Shown: in pieces, positions 17,937 through 26,244 of the stretch | How the letters are laid out: the number at the start of each line of letters is the position of its first letter | How positions within the stretch are numbered: the stretch's first letter is position 1 | Assembly: GCA_041395525.1 (NCBI GenBank) | Contig: JAWLAH010000011.1 | Span: forward strand, 1-64,000 | Direction of reading: 5' to 3' | DNA length: 64,000 bases | DNA from: CADEED01 sp020442965 | Lineage (GTDB): Bacteria > Pseudomonadota > Gammaproteobacteria > Steroidobacterales > Steroidobacteraceae | Notes under the pieces: model-generated | The model's database searches: none | Seen by the model: only the letters and a program-made list of their open reading frames with translations | What the model was told of the DNA's origin: nothing | Program-made: the position numbers and the translations under genes

Positions 17937-18686
17937 ATGAAGAAAATCCTGGTCGGTATCAAGCGCGTCGTCGATTACAACGTGCGCGTTCGAGTCAAGC
18001 CAGACGGCTCGGGCGTCATGCTCGATGGCGTCAAGATGAGCATTAATCCATTCGACGAAATCGCACTCGAAGAAGCGCTGCGCATCAAGGAGCGTGGTGA
18101 GGCTGAAGAAGTCGTCGTCGTCACGATGGGCGCGGCGGACTGTCAGCAGCAGTTGCGCACGGCGCTCGCGATGGGCGCCGATCGTGCGATTCATATTGAG
18201 TCTAACGACCCCATCGAACCACTCACCGGTGCCCACATCTTGCAGAAGCTGGTCGAGCGGGAGCAGCCGTTTCTGGTCATTCTCGGTAAGCAGTCGATCG
18301 ACGGCGACAACAACCAAACGGGACAGATGCTGGCGCAACTCTGGAATCGTCCGCAGGCGACGTTCGCATCCAAGGTGGAACTCAGCGCGAAGGCTGCCAA
18401 AGTCACGCGTGAAGTCGACGCTGGCCTTGAAACCATCGAAGTCGATCTGCCGGCCGTGATCACGACCGACCTTCGATTGAACGAACCGCGCTACGTCAAG
18501 TTGCCGGACATCATGAAAGCGAAGAAGAAGCCGCTCGAAACGCTGCCAGTGGCGGATCTCGGCGTTGAACTCAAAACGCGCGTCAAAATCCTCAAGACTG
18601 AACCGCCGGCCGCGCGCCAGAAGGGCAAGATGGTCAAAGATGTGAGCGAATTGGTCGCAGCGTTGCGCCAGAAGGGTTTGGTCTGA
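17937..18686 (+). CDS. etfB: Electron transfer flavoprotein subunit beta
   Basis: Small subunit of heterodimeric ETF, which takes electrons from acyl-CoA and other flavin dehydrogenases and passes them to ETF-quinone oxidoreductase. 249 residues, normal length. Seen: MKKILVGIKRVVDYNVRVRVK, SINPFDEIALEEALRIKE, VTMGAADCQQQLRTALAMGADRAIHI and the AMP/adenine-binding segment LGKQSIDGDNNQTGQMLAQLWN. The C-terminal recognition-loop region L-EPRYVKLPDIMKAKKKPLE is also conserved. Preceded by GGAAG; overlaps etfA by TGATG, indicating coupled translation. Confidence 0.97.
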   Translation: MKKILVGIKRVVDYNVRVRVKPDGSGVMLDGVKMSINPFDEIALEEALRIKERGEAEEVVVVTMGAADCQQQLRTALAMGADRAIHIESNDPIEPLTGAHILQKLVEREQPFLVILGKQSIDGDNNQTGQMLAQLWNRPQATFASKVELSAKAAKVTREVDAGLETIEVDLPAVITTDLRLNEPRYVKLPDIMKAKKKPLETLPVADLGVELKTRVKILKTEPPAARQKGKMVKDVSELVAALRQKGLV

Positions 18687-19639
18687 TGAGCGAAATACTG
18701 ATCGTTGCCGAGCATGCGAACGGCAAGCTAAACCCCTCCACAGCCAAATGCGTGACGGCGGCCTCGAAGATCTCCGGAGCCAAGATTGCGGTTGCGGTGT
18801 TCGCGGCGAGCGGCGCGGCAGTCGCCGCGGAAGCCGCCAGATTGGCAGGTGTAAACAAGGTCATCACCGTCGACCATGCCGCGAACGAGCACGCACTCGC
18901 CGCGGTTATCGCTCCTCAAGTGGCCGCACTCGCCGCGCCCTACTCACATGTCTTTGGTCCCTCGACAACGTTCGGCAAGGATTTGATGCCGCGCATCGCG
19001 GCAATTCTCGATGCGCCGCAGTTGTCCGACGTCATGGCAATCGAAAGCGCGACGCGCTTCGTGCGGCCGATCTACGCCAGCAACGCGATCATCACGGTTG
19101 AAGTAGAGGCCGGAGCAAAGATTGTTGCCACGGTGCGCACCGCATCATTCGAAGCGGCAGCCACGGGTGGCAACGCCGCGCCGATTGAAGCCGGCAATGT
19201 GGATGTCGAACTCCCCAAGCACACGCGCTTCGTTGGGCTGGCCGCAGCAAAGTCCGATCGGCCAGACTTGCAGACTGCCGCGCGCGTGATTTCCGGCGGT
19301 CGTGCGCTGGGCAGCGCTGACGCGTTCAAGATCATCTACAGCCTGGCCGAGAAGCTCGGCGCGGGTGTCGGCGCTTCGCGTGCTGCGGTCGACGCGGGTT
19401 ATGCGCCGAACGACATGCAAGTCGGGCAGACCGGCAAGATCATTGCCCCCGAGCTCTACATCGCAATCGGCATCTCGGGCGCAATCCAGCATCTCACTGG
19501 CATCAAAGATGCGCGTACCATTGTCGCGATCAACAAGGACTCGGAGGCACCGATCTTCGAGGTAGCCGATATCGGTCTAGTCGGCGATCTCTTTTCGATC
19601 GTGCCGGAACTCGAGAAGCAGATCGCTGCCGGCAAGTAG
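18686..19639 (+). CDS. etfA: Electron transfer flavoprotein subunit alpha
   Basis: FAD-carrying large subunit of ETF, 317 residues. The C-terminal FAD domain is evident: GAGVGASRAAVDAGYAPNDMQVGQTGKIIAPELYIAIGISGAIQHLTGIKDARTIVAINKDSEAPIFEVADIGLVGDL, the classical ETF-alpha signature. The N-terminal domain starts MSEILIVAEHANGKLNPSTAKCVTAA. Start codon ATG overlaps the etfB stop. The genes after it (MFS, SnoaL-like, double hydrolase) are closely spaced and probably co-transcribed. Confidence 0.97.
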   Translation: MSEILIVAEHANGKLNPSTAKCVTAASKISGAKIAVAVFAASGAAVAAEAARLAGVNKVITVDHAANEHALAAVIAPQVAALAAPYSHVFGPSTTFGKDLMPRIAAILDAPQLSDVMAIESATRFVRPIYASNAIITVEVEAGAKIVATVRTASFEAAATGGNAAPIEAGNVDVELPKHTRFVGLAAAKSDRPDLQTAARVISGGRALGSADAFKIIYSLAEKLGAGVGASRAAVDAGYAPNDMQVGQTGKIIAPELYIAIGISGAIQHLTGIKDARTIVAINKDSEAPIFEVADIGLVGDLFSIVPELEKQIAAGK

Positions 19640-19645
19640 CGTCGC

Positions 19646-20911
19646 GTGGCATCGCCCGAGCAAGCGGTACCAGCACCGCAGCGACCGCCGCGCTCCTGGA
19701 TAGCACTGCTCGGCATTGCCAGCGGACTGTCGGCGTTTGGTATGGCGAGCGTCGTGCCATCACTGCCATTGCTGGCCGAGACGTTCCACGCTGACTACGC
19801 ACAGCTCCAGTGGGTAGTCTCAGCGTATTTGTTAGGCTTGGGGCTCGCGCAGCCTGTGCAGGGATTTCTGTGCGACCGCTTCGGCCGCCGACCGGTTCTG
19901 TTGATCGGGTTCGCGGCGTTCGCCGCCGCGAGCCTGGTCGCGAGCCTTGCACCATCGTTGATCGCGCTGGTGGTCGCCCGATTTGCGCAAGCGCTTGGCG
20001 TCAGCGTCGCAACCGTGGCATCGCGCGCGATGGTCCGCGACCGTCACGATGCCGACTCGGCGGCCGCCGCGCTGGCATTTATTACGGCCATCATGGGCGT
20101 TGCCCCCGTGGTCGCCCCACTCGCGGGCGGCGTGGTGGTCGATCTGTTCAACTGGCGCGCATTGTTCATCATGCACTTTGCATCGGCTCTGGCGCTGTTC
20201 TTCTGGATGTTAGTGAGTCTCGCGGAGACACGTCCCGCCGATACGCGGGTGATGAGTATTCGCAGCACATTTGGCGCATTCGGCGTGCTGCTGCGCAATC
20301 GGAGCTTTAGTACCCATACCCTGGTGTACTGTTTCATGAGCAGCGCATCGTTCGCGTTCATCACTTGCGGAGCCGAACTCTTTCATCGGCTGTTCCAGAT
20401 GTCGCCCGCGGGTTTCGGCATGTTCTGGGCCGTTCTCGCGGCCGCCTACACGCTCGGCGCCGGTGTCGCCGGCCTGGTCACGCGGCGCTTTGGTGCACGA
20501 CAGGTACTGATTCGTGGCGCCGCACTGTCGCTACTCGGTGGCCTGCTCTTTGTCGCGCTGGCCTGGACGAACACGGTCAGCCTGTCCGGCTACACGGTGT
20601 CGCTCGTGCTGCTGATACTCGGCAATGGCGTGACGTCTCCATTGGCGCTCGCCGGCGCTGTGAACGACCACCCCCAGATGGCCGGCACCGCGTCCGGATT
20701 GTCGAGCGCCATGGCCATGTTAATGTCGATGCTATTCGCGATCGGCACCGGCTATGCCTTCGATGGCTCCGCAGCGAGCGTCGGCTGGATTCTGGCGTTG
20801 GGCGCTTTTCTCTCGTGGATCGCCGCGTTGACGACCAGCCGTCGCGGCCCCCGCACTACAACTACCATGCGCGAGGAGATCGAGCGTGCCACAGACACCG
20901 GCCAATTCTGA
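19646..20911 (+). CDS. MFS exporter, Bcr/CflA-like
   Basis: Inner-membrane drug/metabolite:H+ antiporter type, 421 residues, twelve hydrophobic segments. Seen: PSLPLLAETFHADYAQLQWVVSAYLLGLGLAQPVQGFLCDRFGRRPVLLIG (TM1-TM3 with motif A) and RAMVRDRHDADSAAAALAFITAIMGVAPVVAPLAGGVV (motif C region in TM5), as in Bcr/CflA. GTG start at 19646, six bases after the etfA stop. Overlaps the next gene by 26 bp. It may export a toxic intermediate; substrate unknown. Confidence 0.88.
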   Translation: MASPEQAVPAPQRPPRSWIALLGIASGLSAFGMASVVPSLPLLAETFHADYAQLQWVVSAYLLGLGLAQPVQGFLCDRFGRRPVLLIGFAAFAAASLVASLAPSLIALVVARFAQALGVSVATVASRAMVRDRHDADSAAAALAFITAIMGVAPVVAPLAGGVVVDLFNWRALFIMHFASALALFFWMLVSLAETRPADTRVMSIRSTFGAFGVLLRNRSFSTHTLVYCFMSSASFAFITCGAELFHRLFQMSPAGFGMFWAVLAAAYTLGAGVAGLVTRRFGARQVLIRGAALSLLGGLLFVALAWTNTVSLSGYTVSLVLLILGNGVTSPLALAGAVNDHPQMAGTASGLSSAMAMLMSMLFAIGTGYAFDGSAASVGWILALGAFLSWIAALTTSRRGPRTTTTMREEIERATDTGQF

Positions 20912-21359
20912 TCAGCAGGCGATCGACAAAGTACTCCGAGCCGTGGAGTCGGCTTGGGCAGCAAGTGATTTCGCAGCGCTCAAGCAATTGTGGGACACGC
21001 GCGACGCGCCGTTGTATCTGGCAGAAGAAGCACGCAAAGCCTGCTTTACCTGGCCCGAGCTCGATGCCTACTGGGCAGGAACTCGCGCGGCCGCACAAGC
21101 GGTCTCGGTCAGAATTTTCGATGTCACCTATCGCCCATTGACCGACGATTTGATGAGCACACTCTATGGCATGCATTGGAACTTTCAGACGCGCGACACG
21201 CAGGCGCCCGTCGGCGGTGACGTGCGCGTCTACGCGCTGTTTCGCCGCCACGCAGGCGACTGGCGCTTCACACAGTACATCGAAGCGCCAATCGCGCCGA
21301 TCGTCTACATGCGTACACTGTACGAGCAACAGGTCGACCCAGGATTTCCTCATGAATAG
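20886..21359 (+). CDS. SnoaL-like / NTF2-fold protein
   Basis: 157-residue protein of the NTF2-like superfamily (ketosteroid-isomerase/SnoaL/DUF4440 fold): helical start QQAIDKVLRAVESAWAASDFAALKQLWD followed by strands ending VGGDVRVYALFRRHAGDWRFTQYIEAPIAPIVYM, with the G-WR--QY turn common to the fold. GTG start with GAGGAG seven bases upstream, inside the MFS 3' end. Catalytic residues cannot be assigned. Its position before a hydrolase suggests a small isomerase, hydrolase accessory or lyase role. Confidence 0.8.
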   Translation: MPQTPANSDQQAIDKVLRAVESAWAASDFAALKQLWDTRDAPLYLAEEARKACFTWPELDAYWAGTRAAAQAVSVRIFDVTYRPLTDDLMSTLYGMHWNFQTRDTQAPVGGDVRVYALFRRHAGDWRFTQYIEAPIAPIVYMRTLYEQQVDPGFPHE

Positions 21360-21374
21360 CCGCAAGCGTGCACC

Positions 21375-23042
21375 ATGATTCGTCGCGAATTCATCAATGT
21401 TGATGGCCAGGAAGTTCACTTCCGCATTGCCGGAAACGGACCACCCATCGTCCTTCTGCACGATTCCCCCCGGTCATCCGTCCTGCATCTACCACAGCTC
21501 GAGCACTTCGCTGACGAGTTCACTGTCATCGCCCTCGACACACCCGGTTACGGCAACTCCGCACCGCTGCCGCGCGAGCCTCGGCCCGAGATCGGCGACT
21601 TCGCCGATTCTCTCGCTGCGACTCTGACGGCGCTCGCGATCGAGCGATGCACGCTGTACGGCTTTCACACCAGCTCCAAGATCGCACTCGAGTTCGCGGT
21701 CCGCCATCCCACGCGCGTCGCAATTGCGATCATGGACGGGCTCAATCTGCCGCCCGGCGGACCGGGCGATGAATTCATCGCGCGATACATGAAGCCATTC
21801 GAGGTGAACGACGATGGTAGTCACCTTGCAACTGCCTGGAGTCGTTCGCGCGATCTGCATCGGTTCTTTCCCTGGTTCGATACCACAGCGAAGTCGCGCT
21901 TACCAATGGCACTGCCGAACGAGACACAGCTGCACGCCTACACCCTTGATCTGCTGATGGCTGGCGCTAACTATTCATCGGCATACTCGGCTGCAATGCG
22001 CTATCTGGCATTGCCGCGTCTCGCCCAACTGACGGCGAACGCGGTCTTCATGTGCCGCGACAACGATCCCTTGTACCCCTACCTCGATACCATCGAGCAG
22101 AATCTTCCGACCAACTCCAAAGTCCTGCGGCTCGGTGGCGAACGCGAGCCATGGTTGGCCCGGCTGCGTGAATTGTTCCGCGCAGGTACCCTGGGTCAGC
22201 CGGACTATCGCGAAACCAGCTCCAACGCGGTGACCGGTCAGTGCTACGTGTCGCTGCCGCACGGGCAGGTGCGAGTCTGCTTGCGCGGACCTGCGGATGC
22301 ACCAGCGCTGCTACTCGTTCACGATTTGCCGGGATCGATTCATTCGCTCGGAGCGCTCGCAGAGGCGCTGGCAGCGAAGCGTCGGGTGATCACGCTCGAT
22401 CTGCCTGGCGAAGGGGAGTCGGACCCCCTCGCCGCCCCCGACTGCGCCCAGTTCGGTGCGGTTATCGCGGGTGTGCTTCGATCGTTAGGTGTTGCCCCGG
22501 CAGATGTCTACGCGCAACACTGGGCCGCGCCATTGGCAGTGGAATGCGCGCTGCAGTCGCCCGCTCTGGTACGCAGCCTGACGCTCGATGGCCCGCTGCT
22601 GCCGGGCAAGAGCGAGACGCGTCAATTGTGGAAGCGCTACTGCCCCAGTATCGCGCCGCGCTGGGACGGCTCGCATCTGATCGCCCTGTGGCACCAGCTG
22701 CGCGACCGTGAACTCAATTGGCCGTGGTATGCTCACGATACCCATTCGATTCGCAACCGATCGCTAACAGTTAGCCCCAAGACCCTGCACGCTCTCGTAA
22801 CGGACTTGGTGAAACAACCGAATCACTACGGCGATGCTTGTCGCGCCGCAATCGAGTATCGCCTCGCGGAGTCAATGTCCAGAGTGGCCAGTCCTGTTGC
22901 CACACTGCTGGCTCGAGACGATGTGCGCTACGACAAAGCGGCCAAGCTTGCGCGCAAAGCGACCGCCGCACGATTGATCGAGTACGACGCTCGCACCCCT
23001 GAATCACTCGCTGCAGTTCTGGCAGAGGCCGTCGCTGGCTGA
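21375..23042 (+). CDS. Tandem alpha/beta-hydrolase protein with His at both nucleophile elbows
   Basis: 555 residues made of two alpha/beta-hydrolase domains: about 1-275 (VHFRIAGNGPPIVLLHDSPRSS, VIALDTPGYGNSAP) and 285-555 (VRVCLRGPADAPALLLVHDLPGS, VITLDLPGEGESDP). The oxyanion and DxPGxGxS landmarks are normal. However, the G-x-Ser-x-G nucleophile motif reads GFHTS (His98) in domain 1 and AQHWA (His382) in domain 2. Neither domain therefore has a serine nucleophile at the usual place. It may be a non-hydrolytic lyase or ligand-binding protein, or use another nucleophile. It lies 15 bp after the SnoaL-like gene and is last in the etf operon. Confidence 0.85.
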   Translation: MIRREFINVDGQEVHFRIAGNGPPIVLLHDSPRSSVLHLPQLEHFADEFTVIALDTPGYGNSAPLPREPRPEIGDFADSLAATLTALAIERCTLYGFHTSSKIALEFAVRHPTRVAIAIMDGLNLPPGGPGDEFIARYMKPFEVNDDGSHLATAWSRSRDLHRFFPWFDTTAKSRLPMALPNETQLHAYTLDLLMAGANYSSAYSAAMRYLALPRLAQLTANAVFMCRDNDPLYPYLDTIEQNLPTNSKVLRLGGEREPWLARLRELFRAGTLGQPDYRETSSNAVTGQCYVSLPHGQVRVCLRGPADAPALLLVHDLPGSIHSLGALAEALAAKRRVITLDLPGEGESDPLAAPDCAQFGAVIAGVLRSLGVAPADVYAQHWAAPLAVECALQSPALVRSLTLDGPLLPGKSETRQLWKRYCPSIAPRWDGSHLIALWHQLRDRELNWPWYAHDTHSIRNRSLTVSPKTLHALVTDLVKQPNHYGDACRAAIEYRLAESMSRVASPVATLLARDDVRYDKAAKLARKATAARLIEYDARTPESLAAVLAEAVAG

Positions 23043-23064
23043 CGATCGCGCTCGCGCGGCCTGC

Positions 23065-24387
23065 TCAGGCAGCGCCCTGTGACAATTTTTCAGCCAACAG
23101 CGTTGCGATCCCGAGGAACGAGAAAAATCCGACGACATCGGTCACGGTTGTCAGAATGATGGACGACGCAGTCGCGGGGTCCTGCCCGAAGCGCCGCAGC
23201 AGGATCGGCACCAACGCGCCGGCGAGTCCCGCCGCTATCATGGAAATGATCATCGCCAATACGATCACGAACACGAGCCCGATAGAGCGACTCCAGATAT
23301 ACACACCGAGTGCCGTCGTCGCCGCGACAGCGAGACCGTTGACGAGCCCGACCATTGCTTCCTTGGCGACGATGCGCGGCCACTGTCGCAGACTCACCTC
23401 GCGCAGCACGAGCCCACGCATGGTCACCGCCAACGCCTGTGCGCCGGAATTTCCCGACTGGCCCGCGACGACGGGTAACAAGACCGCGAGTGCCGTGAAC
23501 TTGGCGATGACGCCCTCGAACATTCCGACGACTGCGGCGGCGAGAAATGCGGTCAGCAGGTTGATCTGCAGCCACGGCAAACGCTTGCGAACCGCGAACC
23601 AAGCAGGCGACAGCGCGCGCTCGTCGGCGCTGGCGCCGACCATTTTCTGCAGGTCGATGCTGCTTTCCTGCCGTATCGCAGTCATCAGCTCCGCCTGTCG
23701 AATTACGCCGACGTAGCGGCCGGCTCGACTGACGACTGGCAGAACGCTGAGCGGATGCGATTGCAGGGTGTCGACCACATCTTCCCGCGGATCGAGGTCG
23801 GTGACGACGGCGATCACGCCGCGCTGGATTGCGCGTAGCGGTTGGTCGGGCGCCGTGAGCGCGAGATCCTCCGCTTCAACGCGGCCGGTCAGCCGGCCCT
23901 CGTTGTCCACCACGAACAACTCGCGTAGCCCGCGGCGTCGAATGGCGCGCAGACGCTCGATGGCTTCGGCCACCGTCATGTCGGCTCGCAGTGGTCCAAC
24001 GCGCGGATCCATCATCTGCCCCGCGGTGCCGTCCGGATAGCCCATCAACAGGCGCAGTTCCTGGGCGACCTGTGGCGCAACAGCATTGAGCCAACGCTCG
24101 CGAGTTTCGCGATCGTACTGGAGCAAGGCCGCCACGCTTGCGATCGGATCAGCTTCCGCGAGTACGCGAATCGCTGTAGCCTGCGGCAACTCGACGAGCA
24201 CGGCACTCGCCACATCGGGCGCTAACACCTCCCAGACACGTACTATGGCGCGCTCCGCGTGGGGCGCCAGCGCCTCAGCCGCAGCCTCCGTTGGCAACAG
24301 TTCAAGTTCGCGCGCCGCGTCACGCGGAAAGTCGAGCAGAAACCGCTCGGTCAGCGCGGCAATGACCGACGCTGCTTCAGCGCTCAT
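23065..24387 (-). CDS. mgtE: Magnesium transporter MgtE
   Basis: Mg2+-gated channel, about 440 residues. Cytosolic N domain (residues ~10-125: LLDFPRDAARELELLPTEAAAEAL) and tandem CBS domains (~130-250: GYPDGTAGQMMDPRVGPLRADMTVAEAIERLR, ELFVVDNEGRLTGRVE). Five membrane helices follow, with the pore signature AKFTALAVLLPVVAGQSGNSGAQALAVTMRGL and GLAGALVPILLRRFGQDPATASSIILTTVTDVVGFFSFLG. The ATG at 24387 has GGAG upstream; the frame to 24411 would need TTG. Overlaps the end of the upstream paralogue by 11 bp. Convergent with the double hydrolase gene. Confidence 0.96.
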   Translation of the reverse strand: MSAEAASVIAALTERFLLDFPRDAARELELLPTEAAAEALAPHAERAIVRVWEVLAPDVASAVLVELPQATAIRVLAEADPIASVAALLQYDRETRERWLNAVAPQVAQELRLLMGYPDGTAGQMMDPRVGPLRADMTVAEAIERLRAIRRRGLRELFVVDNEGRLTGRVEAEDLALTAPDQPLRAIQRGVIAVVTDLDPREDVVDTLQSHPLSVLPVVSRAGRYVGVIRQAELMTAIRQESSIDLQKMVGASADERALSPAWFAVRKRLPWLQINLLTAFLAAAVVGMFEGVIAKFTALAVLLPVVAGQSGNSGAQALAVTMRGLVLREVSLRQWPRIVAKEAMVGLVNGLAVAATTALGVYIWSRSIGLVFVIVLAMIISMIAAGLAGALVPILLRRFGQDPATASSIILTTVTDVVGFFSFLGIATLLAEKLSQGAA

Positions 24388-25231
24388 TGCTGTAGTCTCC
24401 AATCGGCTCAACCCGCGGCAGTACTACAGTGAGCGATTCGATCATGCCGGCAACGCTCTGCCAGTAGCCACTCACCAGCACACCCGCGAGCGTCTCACTG
24501 AGCGGATCGCTATTTGCCCCCCGGTTGGCACGAGCAACGGCTCGCACCAGCGCATCGCGAGTCAGCACGCCCACCAGGCGTTCGCCGCGCTCTACCACAG
24601 GCAGCCGCGACGCAAACTCCCAGCCTGGATGTTCGAGCGCTCCAGCGAGCGGCATGTTCGCGGTCAGGACCGCGGTTGCCGACAGCAGCAAGCCACCAAT
24701 TGGACCTGATTCTGCGGTCCGCAAGAGCGCATCGAGGCGCGCCCAGCCTAACAATTGTCGTGAATCGTCGACGATGAACACTTCCTGCACCGGTACGTCG
24801 AGATTGCGGACACGCTCGAGCACGTCGCCGACGGACTGGGTCGCGAGCACGACGACCACGTTCGGATTGACACACGCACCTACCGAATCATCCGGATAAC
24901 CCAGCAAGAGCCGGGTCGCCAATGCCGTGGCTGTCGGCAACGCCTCAATGAGCCGCGTGCGTCGTGGTTCCTCGACGTGCCGCAGCAATACGACCGACGG
25001 CTGCTGCCCGATGCGCTCAAGCAGGTCGGCGGCGTGCTCCACGGGCAACGCGACAACGACGGCCGCTGCGGTGCGTGGTTGCATCTCTGCCAGGACCGGA
25101 CCGGCCACTCTTGCCGGTATCGACACTAACAGATCGGTCAGCTCGTCGATCGAAGCGGCGTCCAACACTCGCGCGGCTTCGATCGGATGCGTGCGCAGGA
25201 ACGCGACAGTTAACGATTGCGGCTCACTCAT
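24377..25231 (-). CDS. Membrane-free MgtE-like N/CBS-domain protein
   Basis: 284 residues that mirror the soluble half of MgtE. A superhelical MgtE_N part (THPIEAARVLDAASIDELTDLLVSIPARVAGPVLAEMQPRTAAAVV) is followed by two CBS domains (LLLGYPDDSVGACVNPNVVVVLATQSVGDVLERVRNLDVPVQEVFIVDDSRQLLGWA; LPVVERGERLVGVLTRDALVRAVA). The channel domain is absent; the end is only VSGYWQSVAGMIESL. It sits between and overlaps both an MscS-type channel gene and mgtE, so the three are coupled. It could modulate MgtE gating by heterodimer formation or be a stand-alone Mg/ATP sensor; inference. Confidence 0.85.
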   Translation of the reverse strand: MSEPQSLTVAFLRTHPIEAARVLDAASIDELTDLLVSIPARVAGPVLAEMQPRTAAAVVVALPVEHAADLLERIGQQPSVVLLRHVEEPRRTRLIEALPTATALATRLLLGYPDDSVGACVNPNVVVVLATQSVGDVLERVRNLDVPVQEVFIVDDSRQLLGWARLDALLRTAESGPIGGLLLSATAVLTANMPLAGALEHPGWEFASRLPVVERGERLVGVLTRDALVRAVARANRGANSDPLSETLAGVLVSGYWQSVAGMIESLTVVLPRVEPIGDYSNER

Positions 25232-26048
25232 TGGACGGTCCCTTCAACAGGGTCATCGGCTCATCGTGGTACCAGCGTGCCGGTACCGCGACGCGACCGT
25301 CCTTTGTCTCCAGGACCATGGAAGTTGCAGTCAGCGCGAGTATGCGGCCCTCGAACCCGGCAACCCGAACGGTCTCACCGATGCGATACGCCTGCCGCAG
25401 ATAATGTGCGCCGATCAGGTTGGCGATGTAGCTACGCGACCCCAGACTCACGGCGAGCATGACGCCACCCAGCAGCGCCGCGAGGACGGTGATCACCAGA
25501 ATCGCAAGCCACGTGACGCGGATACCTACCTGATCGGCACCGACCAGTAGCGCTGCCACCAGGGTCGAGCCCTGGGCGAGACGCGCCAAAGCGGTGCGTT
25601 GCGGTGCCGCCAGACGCTTGGCAGCCGAGTGCACCAGGTCACCCACGAAGCGGGCCAGGACGAAGCCGGCCGCCGCGATCAGCAGCCCCGCAGCGAGTGT
25701 CGGTAGGTACTGCAACAAACGCGCGAGCCAGTCGGTAAACGTGACGAGTCCCAGCACGTGTGTGGCGGCGGTGATAAAGAACAGCAGAACGGCCCAGAAG
25801 ACGAGTGCGCCAAATGCGCTCGCGGAGCGTCGCACGCCCTCCCTCGCCGCACTGCCAGTGGCGCGCTCCACCAAGGCCTCGATGAATCGAAAACCGCGTC
25901 CGGCTACGGCCCGCAATAGCCGCGCCACCAGCCAGCCAACAATCAGCAGCAAGACCGCGCCGATGACGGCGGGTACGTGCTCGATGGTAGCGGCGAATAC
26001 GCTGCGCGCAGTGCTGACAACCGAGTCGATCAAGCCTGTGTCATTCAT
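25224..26048 (-). CDS. Mechanosensitive ion channel family protein (MscS-like, TM-helix-repeat type)
   Basis: Inner-membrane protein of 274 residues. Several hydrophobic helices are visible (AVIGAVLLLIVGWLVARLLRAV; FGALVFWAVLLFFITAATHVLGL; LLQYLPTLAAGLLIAAAGFVLARFVGD), matching conserved TM_helix repeats. A pore-like helix (LLGGVMLAVSLGSRSYIANLIGAHYLRQAYRIGETVRVAGFEGRILALTATSMVLETKDGRVAVPA) then continues into a short beta domain. The MscS beta/C-terminal domain is truncated relative to E. coli MscS. First gene of the MgtE operon; its stop overlaps the next ATG. Role in ion flux is by family. Confidence 0.85.
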   Translation of the reverse strand: MNDTGLIDSVVSTARSVFAATIEHVPAVIGAVLLLIVGWLVARLLRAVAGRGFRFIEALVERATGSAAREGVRRSASAFGALVFWAVLLFFITAATHVLGLVTFTDWLARLLQYLPTLAAGLLIAAAGFVLARFVGDLVHSAAKRLAAPQRTALARLAQGSTLVAALLVGADQVGIRVTWLAILVITVLAALLGGVMLAVSLGSRSYIANLIGAHYLRQAYRIGETVRVAGFEGRILALTATSMVLETKDGRVAVPARWYHDEPMTLLKGPSNE

Positions 26049-26173
26049 CGGCCAATCTCCTTGGCGCCATTTATTGAGGCGATATCCGGTGAGCGAGCCG
26101 GAACAGCGTGCAGATGTCGCGTGGTGCTGAGGCCTGCGACAGCGCCAACAGGTAAGTAGTTAGGACAAAAACC

Positions 26174-26217
26174 TCACAGTTAGTCGCTATTATAGCGTAT
26201 AATGGTGTGTTCGCGAA
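26174..26217 (+). promoter_or_regulatory. Promoter with two palindromes before the amidase-decarboxylase-ligase operon
   Basis: A consensus TATAAT lies at 26198-26203, 42 bp before the first start codon. The only -35-like hexamer is a weak TCACAG at 26174-26179 (18-bp spacing). CGCTAT-T-ATAGCG, a perfect 6-bp inverted repeat at 26185-26197, fills the spacer and touches the -10; TTCGCGAA at 26210-26217 covers the start point. Both places suit a repressor or an activator that compensates for the poor -35. The rest of the 196-bp gap to the MscS-like gene shows no gene. Confidence 0.6.
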
Positions 26218-26244
26218 ATTCGCGCTCCATACTAAGAGGCAGCA

